A stretch of 64,000 nucleotides of DNA from JBPOFM01 sp041391925 (lineage in GTDB: Bacteria; Bacteroidota; Bacteroidia; Flavobacteriales; Flavobacteriaceae). The stretch is from positions 124,001-188,000 of the forward strand of contig JAWKNA010000007.1 of the NCBI GenBank assembly GCA_041391925.1, in the 5' to 3' direction. A program made the position numbers and the translations under genes. The notes under the pieces are model-generated. The model saw nothing but the letters and a program-made list of their open reading frames with translations. It was not told the DNA's origin and did not search any database. Below, piece after piece: positions 45,524 to 52,752 of the stretch (position 1 is the first letter of the stretch; each line of letters opens with the position of its first letter).

Positions 45524-45970
45524 CTAAAATAAATCTTCAAATTTTAAATCAGCACTTTCTTCGTTATCCAATAGGTCTGCATTGTCAAAAATATTGCCTA
45601 TGACATCAATAGAATCTCTACTGGGATTAATGAAATAATAACTTAACGATATTACCCTACCACTATGATGCTCGATTCCAAAACTATCGCCTTTGAATAC
45701 AATTTTTTCATTGTCTTCTAATTTCACTCTTGGATACGTTGAAATAATTTTTACAATATCATTGGTAAAAATCTTTCTTCCATTTTTATCATTATATCCA
45801 GTAAATTGTGACAATGTGACTGGATCAACTTCAATCATTTTTTCTGAAGAATTATTTGATTGATAAATTATTGATTTTCTTTTATTATCAGTACCGGTTT
45901 GTAGATAGTAGCCATTTACCCAATTGCCATTTTCAATACTTTTTGCTTTAAATTCTATTTCAATATTCAT
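45524..45970 (-). CDS. YopX-like protein (phage-type)
   Basis: A 148-residue protein. W-V-N-G-Y-Y, then EVDPVTLSQFTGYNDKNG, then RKIFTNDIVKI follow the YopX pattern (a phage-encoded family first noted in Bacillus phage SPbeta). Function unknown. No other phage gene is adjacent, so this could be an orphan or remnant. It is convergent with the small lipoprotein gene. Confidence 0.75.
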   Translation of the reverse strand: MNIEIEFKAKSIENGNWVNGYYLQTGTDNKRKSIIYQSNNSSEKMIEVDPVTLSQFTGYNDKNGRKIFTNDIVKIISTYPRVKLEDNEKIVFKGDSFGIEHHSGRVISLSYYFINPSRDSIDVIGNIFDNADLLDNEESADLKFEDLF

Positions 45971-46065
45971 AAATCAATCATTTTCAGTAAAGTTAAAAAA
46001 TGTATCTAATATTTTCTAGTAATGATTTTTATAACATCTAATAAATGTTTAATATAGGTTTTTTT

Positions 46066-46177
46066 GAAAGATTGCTTCGTCCTACGTCCTCGCAATGACG
46101 GTTTCTTTTGAAAGATTGCTTCGTCCTCGCAATGACGGTTTTTTTTGAAAGATTGCTTCGTCCTCGCAATGACGGTT
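46066..46177. repeat. Three tandem copies of a dispersed REP-like repeat
   Basis: Copies at 46066-46103, 46110-46140 and 46147-46177 share GAAAGATTGCTTCGTCCT and CGCAATGACGGTT; the first has a 7-bp insertion. The sequence resembles the widely dispersed palindromic type reading CGTCATTGCGAG...GAAGCAATC in many bacterial genomes. Confidence 0.8.
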
Positions 46178-46201
46178 CAAATTATTATTAAGGATATTCG
46201 A

Positions 46202-46453
46202 GTTCTGAATTGGCTTATTCGGTTTATGAATGAGGCTGTACGGATTGTGATGATGGATATGCGAGTTGTGAATGGACGTATACGGAATGTGAATGGGCGT
46301 GTACGGTCTATGAATGGCAATTTACGTGTTATGAATGGGGATATTCGGAATGTGAATTAGGATATTCGATTTATGATTACGGACATACTGATTGTGAATA
46401 GGCATATTCGAATCTTGAATGAGCGTATACGGTTTCTGAATGAGCGTATACGT
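46202..46453. repeat. 21-bp tandem array A, 12 units
   Basis: Twelve contiguous units of exactly 21 bp, degenerate, with the pattern (A/G)TGAATGG(A/G)(C/G)(A/G)T(A/G)T(A/T)CGG followed by 2-3 variable bases. Partial units flank both ends. Because 21 is a multiple of three, part of it is open in one frame (46145-46360) with a seven-residue period, but in-frame stops in later units show it is not coding. Confidence 0.85.
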
Positions 46454-46577
46454 CTTTGTATTGTTTGTATATCAATTAGTTGCGTACTTAAGAGTATTTG
46501 GTTTTAAGTGTTTGGTGTTTGGAATTTTAAGCTTTGAACATTTTGAACACTACCAACAACCCTAAACCACCTCCTCA

Positions 46578-46620
46578 TGCTGGTCTGTCACCCCGAGCGG
46601 AGTTGAAGGACAGCATCTCA
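46578..46620. repeat. Dispersed inverted-repeat element
   Basis: ATGCTG (46578-46583) and CAGCAT (46611-46616) bound a core containing GTCACCCCGAGCGGAGTTGA. The core matches a short element type often scattered in Bacteroidota genomes. Confidence 0.55.
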
Positions 46621-46749
46621 AATTGATACCCTCAGAATTTTTTTATTCAATAGTTTAAATAAATAAAGTATCTTTCCCTGATTGAACTTAGCTCGATTCC
46701 TACTCCGAAATTCTTACAAATTTCCTCGCACCGGAATCATGGCCAAACC

Positions 46750-46759
46750 GTTGTACAGC
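46750..46759 (+). repeat. Left inverted repeat of the AraC/GyrI unit
   Basis: GTTGTACAGC, preceded by GGCCAAACC, lies 9 bp ahead of the start codon at 46769. Its exact inverted copy is at 47694-47703, just behind the gene. Confidence 0.7.
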
Positions 46760-46768
46760 ATTTAAAAA

Positions 46769-47686
46769 ATGACGATTACACAAAAAGAAATACAAGTTGA
46801 CTATAAAAACCGAATCAATCGAGTTTTTGAATTTATTGACGAAAACTTGGACTCTGACTTGTCTTTAAACAGTGTTTCGGAAATTGCTTTTTTCTCACCA
46901 TTCCACTTTCATCGAGTTTTCAAGTTTATTACAGGAGAAACATTGAATGGATATGTGACAAGACGTAGAATTGAAAAATCAGCCTCGGATTTGTTGCATA
47001 AAAATATCACGACAACAGAAATCGCACACAAATATGGGTTTAGCGATAATTCTTCGTTTTCCAGAGCTTTTAAAAAATATTATGGAATAAGCCCAACCGA
47101 ATTTAGAAAACAAAATCCAAATAGACATAGCAAGATTAGTCAACTTCAAAGCAAGAACGGACAAGACTATCTAGACTATGACAAATACATTTGCATCATT
47201 GATAACCTTAAAAATTGGATAAAAATGAATGCAAAAATTGAGATTAAAGAAATGCCAAAAATGGATTTGGCTTATGTTTCAAGTATCGGACCCCAAAACC
47301 TTGAAAACGCTTATGGAACACTAATTCAATGGGCAACACCTCAAGGATTGATGAACGACCAAACAAAAATGGTAACGATTTATCACGACAGTTTTAAAGT
47401 GACCGAAGCCAACAAAGTCAGAATGAGTGCTTCAATTTTGTTAAACAAACCTTTAGAAACAGATGGCGAAATTGGACTGACTTCAATCGAAGCAGGAAAA
47501 TTTATAGTGGGTAGCTTCGAGATAGGATTGAACGAATTTGAAAAATCGTGGACAGGACTATTTTTATGGATGAACAAAAACGGATATAAAAAAGCTGACA
47601 AAACCCCTTTTGAGATTTACCATAATAACTTTAATGAACATCCTGAAAGAAAGGCTATTGTTGACTTTTATATACCGATTGAATAA
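46769..47686 (+). CDS. AraC family regulator with GyrI-like effector domain
   Basis: A 305-residue protein. Two helix-turn-helix units of an AraC domain occupy about residues 10-112 (SLNSVSEIAFFSPFHFHRVF and TTTEIAHKYGFSDNSSFSR). A GyrI/SOUL-type ligand domain follows from about 150 to the end (IEIKEMPKMDLAYVSSIGP to FYIPIE). Such regulators sense lipophilic cations or drugs. The gene is bounded by inverted copies of GTTGTACAGC, as if transferred as a single-gene unit. Confidence 0.9.
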   Translation: MTITQKEIQVDYKNRINRVFEFIDENLDSDLSLNSVSEIAFFSPFHFHRVFKFITGETLNGYVTRRRIEKSASDLLHKNITTTEIAHKYGFSDNSSFSRAFKKYYGISPTEFRKQNPNRHSKISQLQSKNGQDYLDYDKYICIIDNLKNWIKMNAKIEIKEMPKMDLAYVSSIGPQNLENAYGTLIQWATPQGLMNDQTKMVTIYHDSFKVTEANKVRMSASILLNKPLETDGEIGLTSIEAGKFIVGSFEIGLNEFEKSWTGLFLWMNKNGYKKADKTPFEIYHNNFNEHPERKAIVDFYIPIE

Positions 47687-48045
47687 TAAAAACGCTGTAC
47701 AACAATGGCTATAAGTAATTGCTTGTTCTCGTTTGCTTCTGACACGAGCACGAAGTGCGAACTGGCGAAGCAATCCCGCGATGGCTCGGATTTAGCTTTG
47801 CTTGATTTGGCTTTACAGCTGGGGTGCAATGCGTGACTAATATGGTGTTGTTTTTTTGTTGAAAATTTTACCCAATTGAGGATTTCCGTAAAAATTTTTA
47901 AAGATTTTATTGTTTATTGCAGTTTTAACCAATCTAAATTTTTTCAACTAAATGCAAACTTACTATTATCCTGTTTCAATGAATTTTCCTAAATGTGTTA
48001 TGATGAACAGTTTAAGTTGTATGTTTTAAAAGAAATAGTGTGTGC
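47687..48045. other. Tail element of the AraC/GyrI unit and leader of the bacteriocin-like cluster
   Basis: No gene seen in 359 bp. The left half (47690-47850) begins with the right inverted repeat AACGCTGTACAAC and continues with a GC-richer stretch different in composition from its surroundings; it looks like a conserved tail element. From about 47860 the sequence is very AT-rich and leads into the thioredoxin gene. No clear TAnnTTTG promoter was found. Confidence 0.5.
47694..47703 (-). repeat. Right inverted repeat of the AraC/GyrI unit
   Basis: GCTGTACAAC, the exact inverse complement of 46750-46759, followed by AATGGCTATAAGTAATTGC. It begins 8 bp after the gene's stop codon. Confidence 0.7.
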
Positions 48046-48894
48046 ATGAAAATATCCCATAACATATTCGGATTAGTATCAATTATCATTATATATCTTA
48101 TTTCCGGATTTATATTTAATGGAAATCATAAATGGATGATTTTAACCACACTTTTAGGTACTTATATAATTTCTTATATCTTTTTTAAATACAAAAAAAC
48201 TTCAAACCCACTAAAATTGGGGTTAATAATCACAACCCCTATCACACTACTGTTATTTTTTTTATCCATTTGGTCTAATTTTAATTATACTATAACTTAT
48301 TTAATATTTATTCCTTCAAGTTGTTTTTTGGCATATAATTATCAAAAAAAACATGCCCTTTACAATCTATTATTTTCCTTAAGCCTTTTTTTATTTGTTG
48401 CTATCGTATTTTTTCCTAACCAGTTTGCTTATTCCCAAAGTATAGAAAATCCTCCTAATTTTCAATACGATGGTCTTATCCTTTCAGATAATCAAAATAA
48501 AAATGTTGAACTAGATAGTTCCAAAACTATAGTACTTGATTTTTGGACTACCTCATGCGGAATTTGTTTTAAAAAATTCCCTGAATATGAAAAAATTTAC
48601 CTGAAATATAAGGTTAATCCAGAAGTGGAGATTTATTCAGTTAATGTTCCACTTAAAAGAGACACTTTTGTTAAAACAGTTGAACTTGTAGGTAAATTGA
48701 ACTACAAATTTCCAACCTTATATCTTTCTCCTGAAGAAATTGATAAATTACCAGATGCATATGGTATAAATTCTTATCCACATTTACTCATAATCAAAAA
48801 TAATCATATTTCATATAGTGGCAGAATGGAGACAAACCCTCTAATATTTATTAATAATATATATGATGAAATAGATAAAACATTAACTAAATAA
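48046..48894 (+). CDS. Membrane-anchored thioredoxin-fold protein
   Basis: A 282-residue protein. Four or five hydrophobic helices (about residues 7-135) precede a TlpA/thioredoxin-like domain with C171-G-I-C174 in the context DFWTTSCGICFKKF and a cis-Pro loop near SYPHLLI. The domain is expected in the periplasm. It could form or reshuffle disulfides in the Cys-rich precursor encoded next. The frame opens at a GTG 6 bp upstream; ATG 48046 is chosen. It is the first gene of a compact AT-rich cluster. Confidence 0.85.
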   Translation: MKISHNIFGLVSIIIIYLISGFIFNGNHKWMILTTLLGTYIISYIFFKYKKTSNPLKLGLIITTPITLLLFFLSIWSNFNYTITYLIFIPSSCFLAYNYQKKHALYNLLFSLSLFLFVAIVFFPNQFAYSQSIENPPNFQYDGLILSDNQNKNVELDSSKTIVLDFWTTSCGICFKKFPEYEKIYLKYKVNPEVEIYSVNVPLKRDTFVKTVELVGKLNYKFPTLYLSPEEIDKLPDAYGINSYPHLLIIKNNHISYSGRMETNPLIFINNIYDEIDKTLTK

Positions 48895-48966
48895 AAAATA
48901 GGTTATCAAGGACTAACCATCCATAATGAAAAAACAAATATTTTTTAACTATTAAATCAAAAAATT

Positions 48967-49521
48967 ATGAAAAATTACTTAATTATTTTATTACTTATTG
49001 GTATTGTTTTTTCTTGCGAACAATCTGAAGCTCCAACGGAAAATTTTGAGCAATCACAATTAGATAATGTGCTAAAACTTCGAGGTCAGGTTCAAAGAGA
49101 TGCTTATATACTGCTTGACTCACCTTTAAAATACAAAGTATGGGTAAATAAACTGACAAATGTTAAAACTACCCTAAACGAAGAGCAAATCAAAGTTGTG
49201 AATAATTTGTTAGATATTTTAAGTCCTGATTTTTTTGAAAAGAATAATGAAAACAATACAAAATATGTATCAAAGATTGAAGACTGGTTATTAAGTTCTA
49301 AAAAAGTGTTTAATAAACATCAATTTTTATCAACGTTCGTATCAATTAATTATAGTAGAGATATAGGTGATCCAGATCCTATAGACGAAGAAGGTTGCTC
49401 TTGTAATCATTCAGAGGATTACTGCTGGTTTTCAGATTGTACAGGTTCTAAATGTGAAGACACATACACTGGTTGTGGGTTACTATGGAATAGCTCATGT
49501 AATGGAACATGTGAAGATTAA
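48967..49521 (+). CDS. Fulvocin C-like bacteriocin precursor with Cys-rich C-terminal domain
   Basis: A 184-residue precursor. Lipobox-like N-terminus (F-S-C, Cys17) or signal peptide, a charged helical leader region (about 25-135) and a C-terminal 45-residue domain with eight Cys (C144, C146, C153, C158, C163, C170, C178, C182). The C-S-C, D-Y-C, T-G-C-G and later W elements resemble the myxobacterial bacteriocin fulvocin C, known as a peptide with eight Cys in four disulfides. The Pro-Asp-Pro-rich junction near residue 138 (GDPDPIDEEG) could be a maturation site. Its neighbours supply a thioredoxin and an ABC ATPase. Confidence 0.82.
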   Translation: MKNYLIILLLIGIVFSCEQSEAPTENFEQSQLDNVLKLRGQVQRDAYILLDSPLKYKVWVNKLTNVKTTLNEEQIKVVNNLLDILSPDFFEKNNENNTKYVSKIEDWLLSSKKVFNKHQFLSTFVSINYSRDIGDPDPIDEEGCSCNHSEDYCWFSDCTGSKCEDTYTGCGLLWNSSCNGTCED

Positions 49522-49533
49522 TTCAGTAATAGT

Positions 49534-49566
49534 AGTGCGAGCTTTATTAAGGCTCGCACTTAATTT
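49534..49566 (+). terminator. Hairpin after the precursor gene
   Basis: AGTGCGAGC (49534-49542) pairs with GCTCGCACT (49552-49560), 9-nt loop, followed by TAATTT. The T run is weak, so partial termination or mRNA stabilisation would give more precursor than downstream products. Confidence 0.7.
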
Positions 49567-49577
49567 AAATTTATATC

Positions 49578-49949
49578 ATGAAACGTTTCTGCTACTTCCT
49601 CATATTAATAATTATTATAAGTTGCAAAAAAAAATTTGAATATTCCGAAATTGAAATAAATCCACAGACGGTTTTAATCGAAAATGCAAAAATAAACCAA
49701 ACAATAAAGATCAATATTGCCTTAAAAAATAAATCATCTAACGATTTGAAAATATTAGGTATCAAACCAAGTTGTAATTGCACTATACCTCAAAATAATG
49801 AGTTTATAATTTCAAAATATAGCTCAGATACACTAAAAATAAATTACACACCAACCGAATTAGGAAAACATCTAGAAAATATCACTATTAAATCAAATAC
49901 TAATCCACCATTCACAAATATTAAGATTGAAGCATTTGTTATTGAATAA
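49578..49949 (+). CDS. DUF1573 lipoprotein
   Basis: A 123-residue lipoprotein (lipobox I-I-S-C, Cys at residue 16). The rest is a DUF1573 immunoglobulin-like fold with its typical TIKINIALKNKSSNDLKILGI and PSCNCTIP features. DUF1573 domains are common in Bacteroidota envelope proteins. In this cluster it could serve as an immunity or accessory protein; this is inference from position only. Confidence 0.82.
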   Translation: MKRFCYFLILIIIISCKKKFEYSEIEINPQTVLIENAKINQTIKINIALKNKSSNDLKILGIKPSCNCTIPQNNEFIISKYSSDTLKINYTPTELGKHLENITIKSNTNPPFTNIKIEAFVIE

Positions 49950-50090
49950 AGTATATACTATTAGTAGGTAGATTAAAGGTCATCTCAAAGAAATCTATAA
50001 AATGTTCATACTTTTAAAATAATTCAGTAGGTTTAGCTATCAAAATCACTGATTTTTTAAAAAAGTTTACAGATTATAGATACAGCAACT

Positions 50091-50366
50091 TTGAGAATAT
50101 TTAAAAACATACTATTATTTCAAAAAAAGATTTTCTTTATATCATATGCGATTTCAATTCTAATTGGAATTTTGTTTGGTGGTCAACCAAGAATGATTGG
50201 TTTAAGTTATTTATTTATTGCTCCAACTGTTCAATATTTATTTTATGAAATAAAAAACAAAAATCAATACTACTATTACTATAATTTAGGAATTAGTAAT
50301 ATTATGCTATGGATTTCAACCCTAATCCTTGCGTTGATTAATTTTTTCATTTTAATCACAATATGA
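50091..50366 (+). CDS. Small membrane protein with three spans, partner of the ABC ATPase
   Basis: A 91-residue, strongly hydrophobic protein with three putative helices (about residues 15-31, 37-50 and 68-90) and a Tyr-rich loop. Translation appears to start at TTG 50091; no ATG is available upstream in frame and the frame is closed at 50058-50060. Its stop overlaps the ABC gene's ATG (ATGA), so it is probably the ABC transporter's membrane component, or part of it. It is short for a complete permease. Confidence 0.68.
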   Translation: MRIFKNILLFQKKIFFISYAISILIGILFGGQPRMIGLSYLFIAPTVQYLFYEIKNKNQYYYYYNLGISNIMLWISTLILALINFFILITI

Positions 50367-51043
50367 GTAAACTGCAAATAGATAGCGTCACTAAATCTTA
50401 TAATAACAAAGTCGTATTGAGTGATATTTTCATAACTTGTGAAAAAGGAGAGATTATAGGACTAATTGGAAGGAATGGTTCGGGAAAATCTACGCTTCTC
50501 AAAATTGTCTTCGGAACTGAAAAACCAGATTTTAAATTTGTTCGAATCGGAAATAAAGTCATAAAAAATATATCGGATAGTAGAAATCTTATCAACTATT
50601 TGCCTCAAGAAAATTTCTTGCCAAACAATATTTCAATAAAGTCATTGATAAATTTGTTTCTTAATAAGGAAGATAGAATAAGAGTGTTAAAAAACGAATA
50701 TCTAAAACCCTTACTGAATAAAAAGAATCAAAATTTATCAGGTGGAGAAAAAAGAATTATTGAAATTTTATTAATTATACACTCCAATGCGGAGTTTATT
50801 CTGCTTGACGAACCTTTTAACGGAGTTAGTCCAATTGTGAAAAATTATATTCTTAAGTACATTAAAGAAATGAAATCTTCAAAAGGGTATATTATTACCG
50901 ACCATGACTATGAGAATGTAATAAATTTAGCAGATAAAATTGTTTACTTACAAAACGGATACCTAAAAGAAATTAAAGATAAAAGTGAATTAGTAGAATT
51001 AGGATACTTGACAAAAACTAACTATAACATCTTGTATAATTAA
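50363..51043 (+). CDS. ABC transporter ATP-binding protein
   Basis: A 226-residue single ABC domain. Walker A GRNGSGKST is at residues 36-44, the Q-loop region contains LPQEN, the signature is LSGGEKR, and Walker B is FILLDEPFNG followed by the H-loop in TDHDY. It is the exporter or immunity ATPase of the bacteriocin-like cluster by position. Permease function must come from the overlapping 91-residue membrane protein or from a partner elsewhere. Confidence 0.88.
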   Translation: MSKLQIDSVTKSYNNKVVLSDIFITCEKGEIIGLIGRNGSGKSTLLKIVFGTEKPDFKFVRIGNKVIKNISDSRNLINYLPQENFLPNNISIKSLINLFLNKEDRIRVLKNEYLKPLLNKKNQNLSGGEKRIIEILLIIHSNAEFILLDEPFNGVSPIVKNYILKYIKEMKSSKGYIITDHDYENVINLADKIVYLQNGYLKEIKDKSELVELGYLTKTNYNILYN

Positions 51044-51099
51044 TTACTAGTCCTGCCGGTGCTTGATATCGCAGTTTTTCAATCCGTGCTTTTTATCAC

Positions 51100-51351
51100 A
51101 AACAGCAAACCCAACCCCACAAAAGGTTTTCTTTAACCTACAACTTATAAAGTTATGCCAACAACTTGTGGGCTGTCAGCTACAAAAGGTTGCCGTCTGC
51201 CAACAAACAGTTAACTCCTACCAACAAATGGTTTTTTCCTGCCAATAAGTAGTAAACTGTCATCTACAAACAGTAAACTATAACCTGTGAATAGTAAACT
51301 GTCATCTACAAACAGTAAACTGTTGTCTACAAGTAGCAAACTGTAGTCTAC
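51100..51351. repeat. 21-bp tandem array B, 12 units
   Basis: Twelve contiguous units of exactly 21 bp with consensus AAACAGTAAACTGTCATCTAC; units from 51247 on are most uniform and the first ones (from 51100) are degenerate. Reverse complemented, the consensus shares many positions with array A at 46202-46453, so A and B may belong to one family in opposite orientation. Confidence 0.85.
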
Positions 51352-51454
51352 AAAAACGCTTCAAAACCCCAGTAAAACCTCAAAAACACCTAAAAAAGTA
51401 GTGTAAAAATCCAATGGCTAGAGGCCAAAGGCTAAACGCATAAATTTCAATAAA

Positions 51455-51642
51455 TAATTCGAGAATTCGTGGCAACTTTTCATTCATCAAAGAAGTACAC
51501 TTCCAGCTCCGTGCTTCCAGCTTTAAACTTTTAAAAAATCATTCGTGTATTCGTGGCAACTTTTCATTCATCAAAGAAGTACACTTCCAGCTTCGTGCTT
51601 CTAGCTTCAAGCTTTCCATAAATCATTCGAGAATTCGTGGCA
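51455..51642. repeat. Long direct repeats with ATTCGTGGCAAC core
   Basis: Two copies of about 70 bp (from 51455 and from 51540) share ATTCGTGGCAACTTTT, then CATTCATCAAAGAAGTACAC and TTCCAGCT, and a partial third starts near 51622. A related short copy, GCGTGAATTCGTGGCAA, is at about 19122. The core resembles a short dispersed Bacteroidota element. Confidence 0.75.
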
Positions 51643-51671
51643 CTAATACCTAATGCCAAATGCCTATTCCC

Positions 51672-52649
51672 TTAAACCAGCTCCACCGCATATCGATTCC
51701 TATAATCAATAGGGGTCATGTCGGTAAACTTTTTAAACACATCCCGAAACGCCTTGGTATCGCTATAGCCTACCTCGTACATAATCTCGTTCACGGTCTT
51801 GCGGCCTTTCTCCAGTTCTTTTTTGGCGGCCTCAATCTTCACACGCTGTATGTACTCAAGCACTGTGTTGGAGGTGGCTTTTTTAAATCGGCGTTCAAAG
51901 GTGCGCCGCGCCACGTTGCTATTGTCGCAAAGCTCATCCACGGTAATCTTTTCGGCAAAATTATCTTCAATGTATTGCTGTGCTTCAAGTATCTCGGCAT
52001 CCTCATGGGTTTTTTGCCCCGTAAAGATGATAAACGGCGACTGGCTGCTCATATCGATGTCCACCATAAAGCCCTTGCTCACCATAATGGCCACCTCGCG
52101 GCCCGCATACTTCTCAATCAGGTAAATCAACAGGTTGGTAAACGAGTACGCGCCGCCACTGGTATAGATGCCGTTGCTCTCGGTCATGATTTTGTTGTCC
52201 ATCAGCAGCGCCTTCGGGAACATCGCCCTGAATTCATTGGCATAGCCCCAGTGCGTGCTGCACGGTTTGCCATCCAGAAGGCCAGCAGCCGCCAGATGAA
52301 AGGCACCGATGCAAAAACTCACAATCTCGGCACCGTTCTTATAGTGCTTCACCAGCCACGGCAGCAGTTCTTTGTTGTTCTCTAGATTCTGTTTTAAGTC
52401 CCCATGCACTGCCGGCACAATGATAAGGTCGGTAGTTGTCACCGCATCGATATGCCGTTGGGGATGGATGCTGTACAGCCCATTTTGTTGCGACGCTGTC
52501 GTCTCAATGCCCACCAGCTCGATATGGAAGAGTGGCTGTTCCCCAATCTGCCGGAAATAATCATTCACCCAAGTGAGCATGTGGTGCGCACCTTCGATAT
52601 TCACCATACTATAATGTCCTTTCGGGACGTAAATCGCTACTTTTTTCAT
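51672..52649 (-). CDS. GlxA family transcriptional regulator (DJ-1/PfpI plus AraC)
   Basis: A 325-residue regulator with an N-terminal DJ-1/PfpI-like domain (about 1-195, nucleophile-position C113 in SFCIGAF) and a C-terminal AraC double helix-turn-helix (about 225-320). It is usually a sensor-activator of adjacent catabolic or detoxification genes. It is divergent from the VOC/SRPBCC operon, which it likely controls. Base composition is higher in GC than in the island to its left. Confidence 0.88.
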   Translation of the reverse strand: MKKVAIYVPKGHYSMVNIEGAHHMLTWVNDYFRQIGEQPLFHIELVGIETTASQQNGLYSIHPQRHIDAVTTTDLIIVPAVHGDLKQNLENNKELLPWLVKHYKNGAEIVSFCIGAFHLAAAGLLDGKPCSTHWGYANEFRAMFPKALLMDNKIMTESNGIYTSGGAYSFTNLLIYLIEKYAGREVAIMVSKGFMVDIDMSSQSPFIIFTGQKTHEDAEILEAQQYIEDNFAEKITVDELCDNSNVARRTFERRFKKATSNTVLEYIQRVKIEAAKKELEKGRKTVNEIMYEVGYSDTKAFRDVFKKFTDMTPIDYRNRYAVELV

Positions 52650-52661
52650 GATCTATCTTTT

Positions 52662-52723
52662 GACGTAAATGTACACCATTATAATGTCGCAATCAACCCT
52701 TAACTATGACGTATTTGCACACC
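52662..52723. promoter_or_regulatory. Pair of 16-bp direct repeats, candidate GlxA operators
   Basis: GACGTAAATGTACACC at 52662-52677 and GACGTATTTGCACACC at 52708-52723 share 13 of 16 positions, with starts 46 bp apart. The first lies 12 bp upstream of the regulator's start codon and overlaps the likely promoter; the second faces the divergent operon. The GlxA-type protein encoded next to them is the natural candidate binder. Confidence 0.45.
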
Positions 52724-52744
52724 AACCAAACGGAAAACGTTGTC

Positions 52745-52752
52745 TATCTTTG
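52745..52752 (+). promoter_or_regulatory. Candidate -7 element of the VOC/SRPBCC operon
   Basis: TATCTTTG matches TAnnTTTG. It lies 21 bp after the right-hand direct repeat and about 150 bp before the VOC gene. Confidence 0.4.

Larger units (their letters stand above)
45971..46768. other. Gene-free, repeat-rich region
   Basis: No credible gene in 798 bp. It contains three copies of a dispersed ~31-bp repeat (46066-46177), a 12-unit 21-bp tandem array (46202-46453), a short inverted-repeat element (46578-46620) and the left end of an inverted repeat pair (46750-46759). An ORF at 46145-46360 is a product of the array. Confidence 0.8.
51044..51671. other. Gene-free, repeat-rich region
   Basis: No credible gene. 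It contains a 12-unit 21-bp tandem array (51100-51351), a transition sequence, and two long direct repeats plus a partial third (51455-51642). An ORF at 51063-51248 is produced by the array. Confidence 0.8.

Noticed and set aside
46145..46360. 71-aa frame with seven-residue repeats
   Set aside because: Produced by the 21-bp tandem array; the array continues through stop codons.
46741..47720. Inverted repeats around the AraC/GyrI gene as classical integron attC sites
   Set aside because: GTTGTAC does not match GTTRRRY, there is no second-box pair and no integrase in the window.
51063..51248. 61-aa frame in array B
   Set aside because: Also an artefact of the 21-bp array, with no homology-like features.
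46202..51351. The arrays as CRISPR
   Set aside because: Units are contiguous and have no spacers, unit length 21 is too short, and no cas gene is near.
41749..51671. A complete prophage or insertion sequence
   Set aside because: Only one phage-type gene (YopX-like); no integrase, transposase, structural genes or att duplication was seen.
51660..52385. 241-aa plus-strand frame opposite the GlxA regulator
   Set aside because: Antisense shadow of a gene with clear AraC and PfpI motifs; rich in His and Leu as expected from reverse reading.
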